64,000 bases of DNA from Cladopsammia gracilis (taxonomy: Eukaryota > Cnidaria > Anthozoa > Scleractinia > Dendrophylliidae): positions 1 through 64,000 of the forward strand of contig JAJGOT010001002.1 in assembly GCA_022457155.1 (NCBI GenBank). The letters are read 5' to 3'. The translations under genes were made by a program, and so were the position numbers. Under the pieces are notes generated by a model. It saw nothing but the letters and a program-made list of their open reading frames with translations, did no database searches and was not told where the DNA came from. Position 1 is the first letter of the stretch; the number at the start of each line of letters is the position of its first letter. Positions 50,912 to 61,234 of the stretch are shown here, in pieces.

Positions 50912-53900
50912 ATGTTGCGAACTTCAACGCATAGTGATGATCTACTAGTGTGCTCCCTAAACGTGAGAGGCCTGTCCAACAATTCAAAGAGAAGGGAAAC
51001 TTTTCTTTGGTTAAGGAAGAAAAAATTTTCTATATACTTTCTACAAGAAACCCATAGTATAAGTGACTCCGAAGCCATTTGGCGTTCTGAATGGGGATAC
51101 TTAACAATGTTTACCAACTGTTCGAGTTCTAGAGCTGGCGTGGGTATACTTTTTTAACAACAATTTTCATTTTAATATTCTGAGATCCTTTACCGATCCT
51201 GAGGGAAGATTTATTATCGCTGACATTGAGACAAAAGGCGAAATCTTGACGCTTGTGAACGTTTACGCGCCTAATCAAGACGATGCTACTTTCTTTAAAA
51301 AAGTGAGTGAAAGGCTGACTTCTTTTGAGTGCGACTTTCTAATTTTTGGCGGTGACTTTAACTTAGTTTATGATGTCCACAAAGATAAAAAAGGTGGCGT
51401 CCCCACCACACATTGGAAATCTAGAGACGAAGTTGAAAATCTAAAAGAAAAATTTGAATTAATGGACATTTGGCGAGCACTCAATCCAGACGCTACGCGT
51501 TTTACGTGGAGAAGGAACAAACCGAAAATTCAATGCCGTTTAGATTATTTTTTAATCTCCGAAACCTTATGTCCAAAAGTTCTCGAAGCTGAAATCTTAC
51601 CCGGTTTCCGGACCGACCATTCAATGATTACAGTTTGTATAAGCGCTACAACTAATCCCAGAGGACCAGGTTTTTGGAAATTAAACACGCACCTCCTTAC
51701 CGAAACCGACTATGTCACTTTAATTAAGAAAACTATAATCGACGTCTCAAAGGAATATAAGGATCAGAATGAAGTTGATGCTATATTATTGTGGGACGTA
51801 ATTAAGATGCAAATCAGAGCAGTTTCAATCAGATACGCTTCAGCAAAAAAGCTACACCTCAAACAAAAGGAGCTTTCTTTAGAGGAAGAAATTGTAACTA
51901 TTGAAAAAAAACTCGACGAAAGAAATTTATCAGAAACAAATGAAAAAACCTTATACACTGAATTAAGAATAAAGACGCAACAATTAGAGGAGATAATTGG
52001 CTACAGAACCCAAGGGGCCATTTTAAGATCTAAAGTGAAATGGTACAATGATGGTGAAAGGAATACAAAATACTTCCATAGCCTGGAAAAGCGGCATTTT
52101 AACAGTAAAACTATAAGGAATCTAAAAACTGAGAGCAATACAAATATTTCAACAGATCCGGAAATTCTAATGGAAGCAAAAAATTTTTACGAGTCTCTTT
52201 ACACCTCCAGAATAGGTTAATTTTTCCAACGAATGCGAAAATACCTTTTTTCCGATGTGAATGATCCTAAGCTAGTTATAATCAGAAAATGTCATGTGAA
52301 GGTCCCCTAACATTAGCTGAGTGCTTAGAGAGTCTCAAGACAATGAAAGCGGGTAAGTCTCCTGGGACGGATGGCATTCCGGCAGAATTCTACAAAGTCT
52401 TTTGGAACGATGTTTCTTCATATTTGCTAGCTTCTTTAAACTTGTCTTTCTCTAAAGGTTATCTTTCCATCTCACAACGAAGAGGGGCTGATAACACTGA
52501 TACCAAAGAAAAACAAACCTCAACAATTTTTGAAACACTGGAGACCTATAAGTCTCTTGAATACCGATTACAAAATAGCGGCTAAAGCTATAGCTGCTAG
52601 ATTAAAAAGAGTTCTACCAGAAATAATCAACAATGACCAAACAGGCTTCCTTAAAGGTAGGACAATCAGTGAAAACATTAGGTTACTTAATAGTATAATA
52701 AGCTATACAGAACTGCAGAATATTCCTGGTCTGTTACTCTTTGTTGATTTCGAAAAAGCGTTCGACTCTCTAGAATGGTCTTTCATCGAGAAAACACTCG
52801 CTTTTTACAACTTTGGCTCTTCCGTTATCTCTTGGATTAAATTGTTCTATACAGATATAAGTAGCAGTATTCAAAACAATGGGTGGGCATCGGAATTTTT
52901 CCATCTCGGAAGAGGAGTTAGACAGGGATGCCCTCTGTCCCCATACCTTTTTGTTTTATGTGTTGAGATTTTAGGTACTGCGATTAGAAACCACAAGCAA
53001 ATCAAGGGAATTCGCATCCTAGATGAAGAGTGTAAAGTCAGTCAATACGCTGATGATACCACTTTAATACTCGATGGTTCAGACATGTCGATGCAACAGT
53101 CCTTTGTTTTGCTTGATTCGTTCGCAGAAATTTCGGGATGAAAAGTCAATTATGAAAAGACAGAAGCTCTTTGGATTGGTTCACTACGTCTTTAAAAAAG
53201 GATTATAACTGCCTATCAGAACATCACTTGGGCCGTCAATAAAGTTAGAGCACTGGGTGTCTGGTTCTCCACTATTAAAGAAGAATCCGTAACACTGAAC
53301 TATCGAGAAAAGAAAGAAAAAATCTCCAACTTAATTGAAAACTGGCAGTTTAGAAGGCTAACTCTCAACGGTAAAATTGTAGTTATTAAGAGCCTGCTTG
53401 CCTCGCAGCTAGTATATATCATGTCTCCACTGCCTACGTCACACGAATTCCTTAAGGACATAAAGAGTCTATTGTACAAGTTTTTGTGGAATGGAAAAAG
53501 TGATAAAATTAAAAGAACACAAATGATTAATGATTATTCTGAGGGGGGTCTAAAAATGTTGGACATTCAGAGCTTTAACCAAGCTCTAAAGGCGAAATGG
53601 ATTCAAAAATATCTAGATCAGGAAAATAAAGGAAAATGGAAATTGTTTTTGAACTTCTTTTTAGCGGAGCACAATGCCGAACTAATCTTTACAGGTAACC
53701 TTAAAATAGATGACATTCCCTTTTTGCAACTAGAGGACCCCTTTTCTAAAGAACTTATTGAAATCTGGTCAAATCTCAGCTTTATAAAAGAACCGAACAA
53801 CTTTTCTCAAATGCCAATCTGGTATAACTCTCTTATACGCATTAACAATAAACCCTTCTACTATAGAAACTGGTTTTTGGCAGGTATTCGTACTGTCGAC

Positions 53901-54703
53901 CACCTTCTTGATAAGGATTCCAAATTCTTAACTTTTGATACCTTTAAGAAAAAGTATTCTGTGAAAACAATTTTTCTTCAATATTATAGTGTTGTTTGTG
54001 CAATTTCTGTTTTGAAAAACGTCCGTGCTCGCCACCCAACGCTGAACTCTGACGATGGCACCAAAAATTTGATGATGTCATCGGAATTCTGCAAATCAGC
54101 TTATAAAATACTCGTGAAACGAAATGCTTCACTTCCAATTGAAAGCCAAACCAAATGGCTCTCGGACTCTAAACAGTATGATCTTGATAAAATAGATTGG
54201 TGTAAATCATATAACTTGCCCTTTCTATGTACTCGGGAAACAAAATTGCAAAACTTCCAATTTAAACTCCTTCATAGAAGAATAGCCACCAATAGTTATT
54301 TGTTTAAAATTGGTGTTATACAAAGTGACCTTTGTTCCTTCTGCAAGAAAAATTCGGAAACTCTTCTTCACTTGTTTTGGGAATGTCCAAATGTACACAG
54401 CTTTTAGAACGAAGTTAAAGATTGGATTTATAGCCATCCTTGCTTCTCAACCGAAAACTTCTCATTTCTTGTTTGCTTGGGCTTAGTTGAAAATACTTCA
54501 AACCTTCTTTTTCACCACTTTCTCCTTATTGCTAGATACCACATATATTGGTCTAAATCACTGCACTTATCCCATTCCGAGAACTTTATATTCGAAATAT
54601 TCACTTATGTTTGGATGTTGAGAAGCGTTATGCTCTTAAAAATGGGACCCTAAATAAATTCAACAGGAAGTGGGGAGCCTTTATTCGCGACAGTAATCTG
54701 TAG
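50912..54703 (+). pseudogene. LINE ORF2, element C
   Basis: The most damaged copy. Besides the shared TAA (52218-52220), the TAG (54405-54407) and the tail frameshift, it has an extra T near 51153, a base lost near 52273, an extra G near 52487, a small change near 52534, TGA near 53139 and TAA near 53193. YADDTTLIL and the endonuclease motifs remain readable in pieces. Confidence 0.92.
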
Positions 54704-55140
54704 TTTTTCTCAGCTATGTGAGTCTGGTGGCCTTCGAGAACAGTCTATTTACTTTTCTTTATTTTTTTTTCCATACCATGTATCAATATGTTTCTAAACT
54801 TGTTAATTTTTAATAACTTTGTGTTTTCATTAGCTACAAACATTTTTGAAGTGGACAATTTAATGTATATGATATATAGTTTGAAAGAAAACTGTAAAAT
54901 ATCTTCTATAAGGTGTCATAATTAACGAATGTATTTAACGTGTGTGTATGCGTTTCTGTGAACGTTATTAATTTTAATTTTTTTTATTACCAATTAATAA
55001 CTGTACTATTAATAAATAAGTGTAGTCTGTAGTGTTAATATGTTATAAGTGTGAAATGTAAGCGTATCGTAAGCACTGTATTAGTGTTCTAGCTAAAACA
55101 TGTAATGAGCAGTGTAACACAGCAATAAAAAAAAAAAAAA

Positions 55141-55415
55141 TTCAAAATATGTCCGAGATCATTTCGCAACTTCAATGAAGTGTTTCCAGCTTTGATGGAA
55201 CCCAAACCCACTTCCCGTTTATTGATGAGTGGGTCGAGTGAGTGAAGCGAGCGAAGCGAGTCCTGGAGTGTGTCCTCAAGTCCATAACCTTTAAAGCCAA
55301 ATTGCCTTTTCCCCATCTTTTCACCTGCATCTGCTCGTTTTGCTCTGTCAGTTCGAATGGCATTTCTTATTTCTTCCAGTTCAGGAATTGTCTTACCATG
55401 TATTTGAAGGTTACT
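55141..55415 (-). pseudogene. 5' part of LINE-interrupted gene, element C
   Basis: As 9459-9733; ATG option at 55316. Confidence 0.6.
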
Positions 55416-56134
55416 TTATGTGTTGGATCATCTGCATACTGTGTAATAATTCGGCTTATAGTTGACAAAAGATTTGACTCTTCACTTCTGGGTGGCATCT
55501 TTCTCTTCGCTTTTTGACTTGGTTCAGCTAGAGTTGGTTCAGTTGGTTCAGCTAGAGTTGGTTCAGCTAGAATTGGTTCAGTTGGTTCAGCTAGAGTTGG
55601 AAGAGTTGGTTCAGATGGTGTTGGACTTGCTAGAGATGGAGGTAGTTCCCAAACTGGTGGTTGTGTCATTATTGGTTCAGTGTGTGACTGAGTTGAAATT
55701 GAAGGTCCAAAAGCTAAATCCATTGTTTGTTCCATGGGATAATCTTTTCGAATATAATAAAGTAGCTTATTAGAAGGTGAAAGGCTTTCAAAATCTTCTT
55801 CGCTCAGCTCAGCCCCCTCTGCCTGGCTCATTTCACCCCAATTTGAAAGCGAGCTGTGTGAAGATGAAGCGACTGAAGGGAGCCTCGAAGAGGAAGGTGA
55901 AATGTGAAGTGATGGCATGAGAGAACTTTGACGAGAACTCTGATGAGAACCAACTGGTTCAACCACACTTAAAACATCCAGTTTCTTCGTCACGGGATTC
56001 AACATCTTTTCATATGAAGTTGTCTTCATTTCTTCCTCAATCTTTCTCCGCTTGAAAGCATTCAAGATTCCTTGAGATTGGTCAGCTTTTGCTTCTTTCA
56101 CAGAGGCAAGTTCTGCCCATTTCTTTATCGACAT
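55367..56134 (-). CDS. Ser-rich and Pro/Glu-repeat protein, element C
   Basis: Intact 255-aa copy, same translation as element B. Confidence 0.6.
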   Translation of the reverse strand: MSIKKWAELASVKEAKADQSQGILNAFKRRKIEEEMKTTSYEKMLNPVTKKLDVLSVVEPVGSHQSSRQSSLMPSLHISPSSSRLPSVASSSHSSLSNWGEMSQAEGAELSEEDFESLSPSNKLLYYIRKDYPMEQTMDLAFGPSISTQSHTEPIMTQPPVWELPPSLASPTPSEPTLPTLAEPTEPILAEPTLAEPTEPTLAEPSQKAKRKMPPRSEESNLLSTISRIITQYADDPTHKVTFKYMVRQFLNWKK

Positions 56135-56155
56135 TTTTCTTTCATATGACAAAAA

Positions 56156-56812
56156 ATGCGTTTCTCAAACTTTGACTTTCTCTCTCAATCAACTGGAGCA
56201 GAATCAATCAAACCCCCGTTCCAACAAATCCATCCCGCTATGCCAAGTGAATCCTTCCGAATGCTTATCTGCGGGCCTTCCAATTGTGGGAAGACAAATG
56301 TGCTTCTGAATATGCTCTATCACCTTCTCTTCTTCGATGAAATCATTCTTTTCGCAAAGAACCTTCACCAAGATAAGTATGTGGGACTTTTGAAGGATTT
56401 TCAAACACGCGCCAATCCAGTTGCAGGTTATGAAGTTATCACACCTTTCTCCAAATGCGTTCCGCTGAAAGATTTGTTTCAAGATGCCGAAGGTCAACGA
56501 GTTGTGATTTTCGATGACTTTGCCTGTGACAAGAATCAGGATGAAATGATCAACTGGTTCTTCAATGGGCGACATTGCAACTGCAGCATAATTTATCTTG
56601 CCCAAAGATTTTTCAAAGTGCCGAAAGATATCAGAGACAATTGTTCCCATTTTTGCATATTCCGATTTCCCCCAAAAGATTGCAAACGAATCGCTGATGA
56701 GTTGGGGATAGATCCAAGCAAGTTGACTGAAGCAACCAAAAATGATTTCTCCTTTCTCTTTGTGGATCAACCACGAAAGAAGCTGTTGAAAAACTTTGAT
56801 GAGGAGATTTAA
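56156..56812 (+). CDS. ATP: Packaging ATPase, element C
   Basis: Intact 218-aa copy, same translation as 10470-11126. Confidence 0.93.
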   Translation: MRFSNFDFLSQSTGAESIKPPFQQIHPAMPSESFRMLICGPSNCGKTNVLLNMLYHLLFFDEIILFAKNLHQDKYVGLLKDFQTRANPVAGYEVITPFSKCVPLKDLFQDAEGQRVVIFDDFACDKNQDEMINWFFNGRHCNCSIIYLAQRFFKVPKDIRDNCSHFCIFRFPPKDCKRIADELGIDPSKLTEATKNDFSFLFVDQPRKKLLKNFDEEI

Positions 56813-56813
56813 A

Positions 56814-57881
56814 ATGGGACATTTAAATGAATCAAAGGAAGATGCGGAAAATTCAGACATTGCATCGCTCCAGGACTCGCTTCGCTCACTTCAAAAGTCG
56901 ATTGACACACTTGCCACAATTCACTATGTGGATTCAAGTTCAATTTTTCCTGGAGGTTGAATCACAGGAGATGTGGACATGAACACGAATAAAATCACAA
57001 ATCTTTCCACTCCCGTGGATGAATTTGATGTTGCGACAAAGGAATATGTGGACAAGACAGTTGCGGAATCTGGGCTCTTGTCAATTCTTTCCGCAGCAAC
57101 TTCAACCTATGTGGATGCCTTCATCAATGAAAATGCAGACTGTTTCTATTCAGTTGATCGACAATCGGACGTTGAGTTACAGAAGGGAGGCTCGAGAAAG
57201 ATCAAGTTGTTGATTGACCACACTCTCTCTCGGTCTTGATGCATCTCAAAGCGAAAAAAGTGAAAGACCACTTCTGTCGATGCAGAAAAATGCCAAAAGA
57301 TTTTTCATGACTTTCGATGGTGTTATTGATAAGTTGATTTCAGACATAAACCTCAATCCCCAGGATGGAGCTGCAGATATTGTGAACATTTTCATCTTGT
57401 TCCGACTTGCTTCATTCAATGGTTCATATTATAACCTTCGAAATGGTTTGTTTGGACACGACAACGGAGAATGGGATAAATTCGTGTGCTTCAAAGATAA
57501 TGGAAATTTGGTGATTTCTGGAATGGATGGAAAGGATTTCGAGGAGATTGGCAATTATCCTCCAAAAGCTGATCTTTCCATCCTCAATGCTTGGCATTGC
57601 CTTTCAATTCACTGGATCGTGTCGAATTCACCTCAACCTGTCAGCAGTTGTTGGGGAATGGGAAAAAGTTGAAAAACTTCACTGCATCTACTTCCCCAGG
57701 AGCCAACACAATGGTCTTTGGGGACATAAATCCAAACACAACCGTTCCACTTCATGGAAATGTTCAACTCTTTGTGCTTTATAAGGGGCGAAGCTTGTCT
57801 GACAATGTGATTAAAGCGCATCACATGATGATTTGCAAAAGATTTGGTGTTGATCACGACGAAATTACATTTGGTGAATGA
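56814..57881 (+). pseudogene. Fibre gene 1, element C
   Basis: Shared TGA at 56958-56960. An extra base near 57230 (in a CT repeat) and a lost base near 57654 put the middle of the lamin-G-like domain out of frame. Confidence 0.75.
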
Positions 57882-58865
57882 AAATGGGAATTTACAATGA
57901 AAAACCAGAGGAAAGTGACTCAGAGATTCTCATGCGACTTCGAATTCTTGAACAGCGTGGACCAAGTGGAGGCATGCAACTTTCTCAAGGAAATTGGAAT
58001 GCTGAAGGTCATAAGTTGTCCCATCTTGCACAGGGAACAGAGAATGCAGATGCAGTCACAAAGCATCAACTGGAAGTGCGTTTGTCAACCAAAACCAACA
58101 AAGCAGATCGAATTGTTTTGACAGATCACTTGGATGCAAATTATCACGCTATCTTGAACGTTCAAACAGCGGGAGACAACGATGCCATGTCGCTCTTCTC
58201 CGCCAAATCCATGTTTTTGACCACAAATGGAAATGTCTTTGATGCAAAGAATCAGTCAATTGATAACTTGAGGACTGATCGGAACAACGATTCATCCGCT
58301 GTGAGCATGTCCACTTTGAAAAGCTGGCGCCCAGATGCACTTCCTCCAACCCATGAAGTCACATAAGATTTAGATTTGAAACAGTTTCAATGTGATCAAT
58401 GTGAAACAGAATGATCGGAGTTTCTATCGCACAAATTATGACACGCTCATGCCATTTGAGTATATTCGAAGAACTTTCTTGCCTCGGAATGAAATTTTCG
58501 CCATGGAAGTTGACTTGGATATGGGCCATCACAACATTTTCAACTTGAATGACCCGACGATAAATGCGCAAGCTGCAACGAAGGGTTATGTGGATGCCGC
58601 CAGGGGTTTCGCTGGTGACATGGGTGGGAAGAAAATCACAAATCTCGGGGAACCAACTGAGTCAGATGATGCTGCAACGAAACGTTTCGTGAATGTGAAA
58701 ACAGCGCTTTGCCTCTCCAAATCTGGTGGAACAATGAGTGGGGAAATCGACATGGGTGGGATGAAAATCACAAAGGTTGGAACACCAACTGATACAGATG
58801 ATGCAGCGACAAAGGCAGATGTGGATGCCATCGGAAGTCAGATTCACTATGAACAATGTGGATGA
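57878..58865 (+). pseudogene. Fibre gene 2, element C
   Basis: TAA at 58364-58366 as in B, and the 2-nt loss near 58382 as in A. The second part (58392-58865) is open and shows three consecutive fibre modules, the best view of the repeats. Confidence 0.77.
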
Positions 58866-59745
58866 ATCAAGTTCTGAGTCAAACATCACAGATGTGGAAA
58901 TTGATGATTTCGCGGGATCTCCGCATGAATTCAACAAGAAGGCATATGCATTCAAAGTTGCAAAGCAAGCTGACAATCGTTTCATCGGTCGACTTGGATT
59001 CAACTTTTTCATGCTTCCTGAGGAAGAGTTCACAATGTGCTTGGAATTTTTCCCATCCAAGATGACAGGTGCAACTGTGAATTGTGTGTCGACAGCTTTG
59101 AACGTGAAACGGCAAGCAAGCAAAACATTTTCAGGAGATGCACCGGTGCAACCAATGATCCGGTTAATCGTGCACGTGCACAAATGGCGGATTTCACCTC
59201 CAGAATATTTGATGGTTGACATGCATTGGACGGGAAGTGCTTCTGATCCAGTGAAGCAGGATGCGCATTTGATTGTCTATGGTGTGAAGGGAGATGTTTC
59301 GGATGTTCAATCTTCTGTTTTCGATTCCCCGTTTTCATTTGAGAATGAGAAAATGGTCATGCAAGCCAACTTGGACATGAATGGCCACAAAATCATTGGA
59401 AACAAATTTTGTGTGTTTGGTCACTTCCGCATCAGTGACAACTCAAACTTTTTCCTGTTTGGTGTGAACAATTATTTGTTTTTCCCCATGGATGTGAAAA
59501 TCGTGGGAGCAGCTATGGCACATATGAATCATTCATTGGCATCCAGAGTGGATGTGAATGTCGGATTGGAGGGAGACAGATATCCAGTGAATTGGCCTGG
59601 TGGAAGGGGAGTCAAATTTGAATATGCTGTTGGAAATGGTGTGACTGTGCCAAAAATGAAAACTGTGAATTTCTTAGTTCAGAAAGGTGTGAAGTTGGGA
59701 AGAGATGATGTGGTTGTTTTGAGTTTGGTGTTTGAAATTATTTAG
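58849..59745 (+). CDS. Fibre gene 3, distal/knob-like protein, element C (intact)
   Basis: The single complete copy: 298 codons from MNNVDESSSES to SLVFEII. The central ANLDMNGHKIIGNKF module joins two beta-rich domains. The second domain, about residues 205-298, includes NNYLFFPMDVKIVGAAMAHM and YPVNWPGGRGVKFEYAVG. No receptor-binding family can be named. Confidence 0.65.
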   Translation: MNNVDESSSESNITDVEIDDFAGSPHEFNKKAYAFKVAKQADNRFIGRLGFNFFMLPEEEFTMCLEFFPSKMTGATVNCVSTALNVKRQASKTFSGDAPVQPMIRLIVHVHKWRISPPEYLMVDMHWTGSASDPVKQDAHLIVYGVKGDVSDVQSSVFDSPFSFENEKMVMQANLDMNGHKIIGNKFCVFGHFRISDNSNFFLFGVNNYLFFPMDVKIVGAAMAHMNHSLASRVDVNVGLEGDRYPVNWPGGRGVKFEYAVGNGVTVPKMKTVNFLVQKGVKLGRDDVVVLSLVFEII

Positions 59746-59764
59746 TCTTCATGGCTCGCTTCGC

Positions 59765-60319
59765 TCACTCGTCAACGGTTTCATATTCATCGAATAAACT
59801 TGGAGTTGTGACAACTTGTGAAACAAGTACTTCATCAACAATGCATGTGACTGCGCGTCGTGAACCCAAGAAGATTTGTTTGAAAGTCACAAACACATCT
59901 CCCTGCATTGTGTCAAAGTTGGGATGGAATTTGGTTTTGTGAGTTGCATCAGTTTGTTTCCAAAATTTTGTTTGCCAATCAACTTTCCCCCAAAGATTTC
60001 CATCTGCCAGAAGTTTGAAATCTTGCACACGGAAATCACTTCGTGCACCCATTTCGGATAGTTTAGATCTTTTATCGAGTGCTTGACCAATCATCTTGGT
60101 TTTGATTTTCTTCATGAGGTGAAGATCTTCTTCGTTGAGTTTGATTTGGAGATTTTTGGTTTTCCAGTCTTTGTTTTCGAAGTTTTTCATTTGAACTTGC
60201 TTGAAAAGGATTTGCAATGGTTTTCCATCCACCCATTGCAGGGGAACGATGAAACCGAATTTGATTCTTTTTGGTTTGCCAGATGAGATTCTCGCGAGGT
60301 CAACTTGTTTGAAATTCAT
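59765..60319 (-). CDS. Hypothetical protein, 184 aa, element C
   Basis: Intact copy of 14076-14630. Confidence 0.55.
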   Translation of the reverse strand: MNFKQVDLARISSGKPKRIKFGFIVPLQWVDGKPLQILFKQVQMKNFENKDWKTKNLQIKLNEEDLHLMKKIKTKMIGQALDKRSKLSEMGARSDFRVQDFKLLADGNLWGKVDWQTKFWKQTDATHKTKFHPNFDTMQGDVFVTFKQIFLGSRRAVTCIVDEVLVSQVVTTPSLFDEYETVDE

Positions 60320-60349
60320 TTTTCTTATAAATTTTATTTTTCAAAGAAA

Positions 60350-60700
60350 ATGAGAAACTTGAATGAAAATTTTCTGCGAATTGAAGATGTTGAATCTGTT
60401 TCGCCAATCTCCCAAGAGATTCCATGGGATGAACGCCAAATTGAATTGGCAAATCTCTTGGGAGAAGATTTTGAAGATTGTGAATTAGAAATGCGTAGTC
60501 AAACACTTCATAACATTGATGCTGTTCCTGTTGTGACTTTGGTGGAACGATGGCGAGAGTTGGAAGAGTTGACCATGGGTGATCCACAAAGAATGGTGTT
60601 GATACGATCTTGGGCAGCACAATGGCCGCGAGAATTGACTGATCTGGATAACTTCTTGTTCCCAAATGGGTTGGAGACTGTCATATGTGGAAGAGGTTGA
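60350..60700 (+). CDS. Hypothetical acidic protein, 116 aa, element C
   Basis: Intact copy of 14661-15011. Confidence 0.5.
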   Translation: MRNLNENFLRIEDVESVSPISQEIPWDERQIELANLLGEDFEDCELEMRSQTLHNIDAVPVVTLVERWRELEELTMGDPQRMVLIRSWAAQWPRELTDLDNFLFPNGLETVICGRG

Positions 60701-60727
60701 TTTCGTTTCCAATGGAAATGAAACACT

Positions 60728-61205
60728 TCATGGTTGTTCAATAGGTAAATAATAAATTCCCTTCGTTCTTTTTCTATCATCCAACTCAGCCACTTTTGCG
60801 CCCTTCTCCCGCTGTATTTTAGCCATCATCTTCAACCTCTTCATTCGATCAATACATTTCTCTAAATCCTCCGATAACCAATTCACTTGATGATAAATCA
60901 TGCTGATCAAGGAAATGCTTTTTCTTTCTGAGGAGTTGATTTGCGAAAAGCGTTCGCGTGATTCCAAACTTTGCTTCAATCTGTTCAATGGAGAAAAAAT
61001 CTTCACCATCAATCTGGGCAAATGGAGTTGATTCTTCTTTTTGAATGATAAATCTTTGCCCATCGGATCTTCTTCTATAGTTTGGATTTTCTCTTTTGAG
61101 GACATCGAGAATGTGAGAAGATGGAATGCCTGTTTGTTCATTCGCATCTTTGAAAGTAATGAAAAATTGTTTTTCTTTGCCAACCTCCTGAATTGAAAAC
61201 TTCAT
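60728..61205 (-). pseudogene. HTH-like protein, element C (frameshifted)
   Basis: Carries the same 2-nt loss as unit A (near 60889) but not unit A's second loss; the first ~105 codons with both HTH-like segments are intact. Confidence 0.5.
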
Positions 61206-61234
61206 TTTCTTTGAAAAATAAAATTTGAAAGAAA

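Larger units (their letters stand above)
49588..55140 (+). mobile_element. L1/Tx1-like LINE in element C
   Basis: 5,553 bp, target duplications 49579-49587 and 55141-55149. The left part shares variants with unit B (CTTCAAGAAG at 50478), the right part with unit A (TAG at 54405), making this copy a mosaic. Confidence 0.95.
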
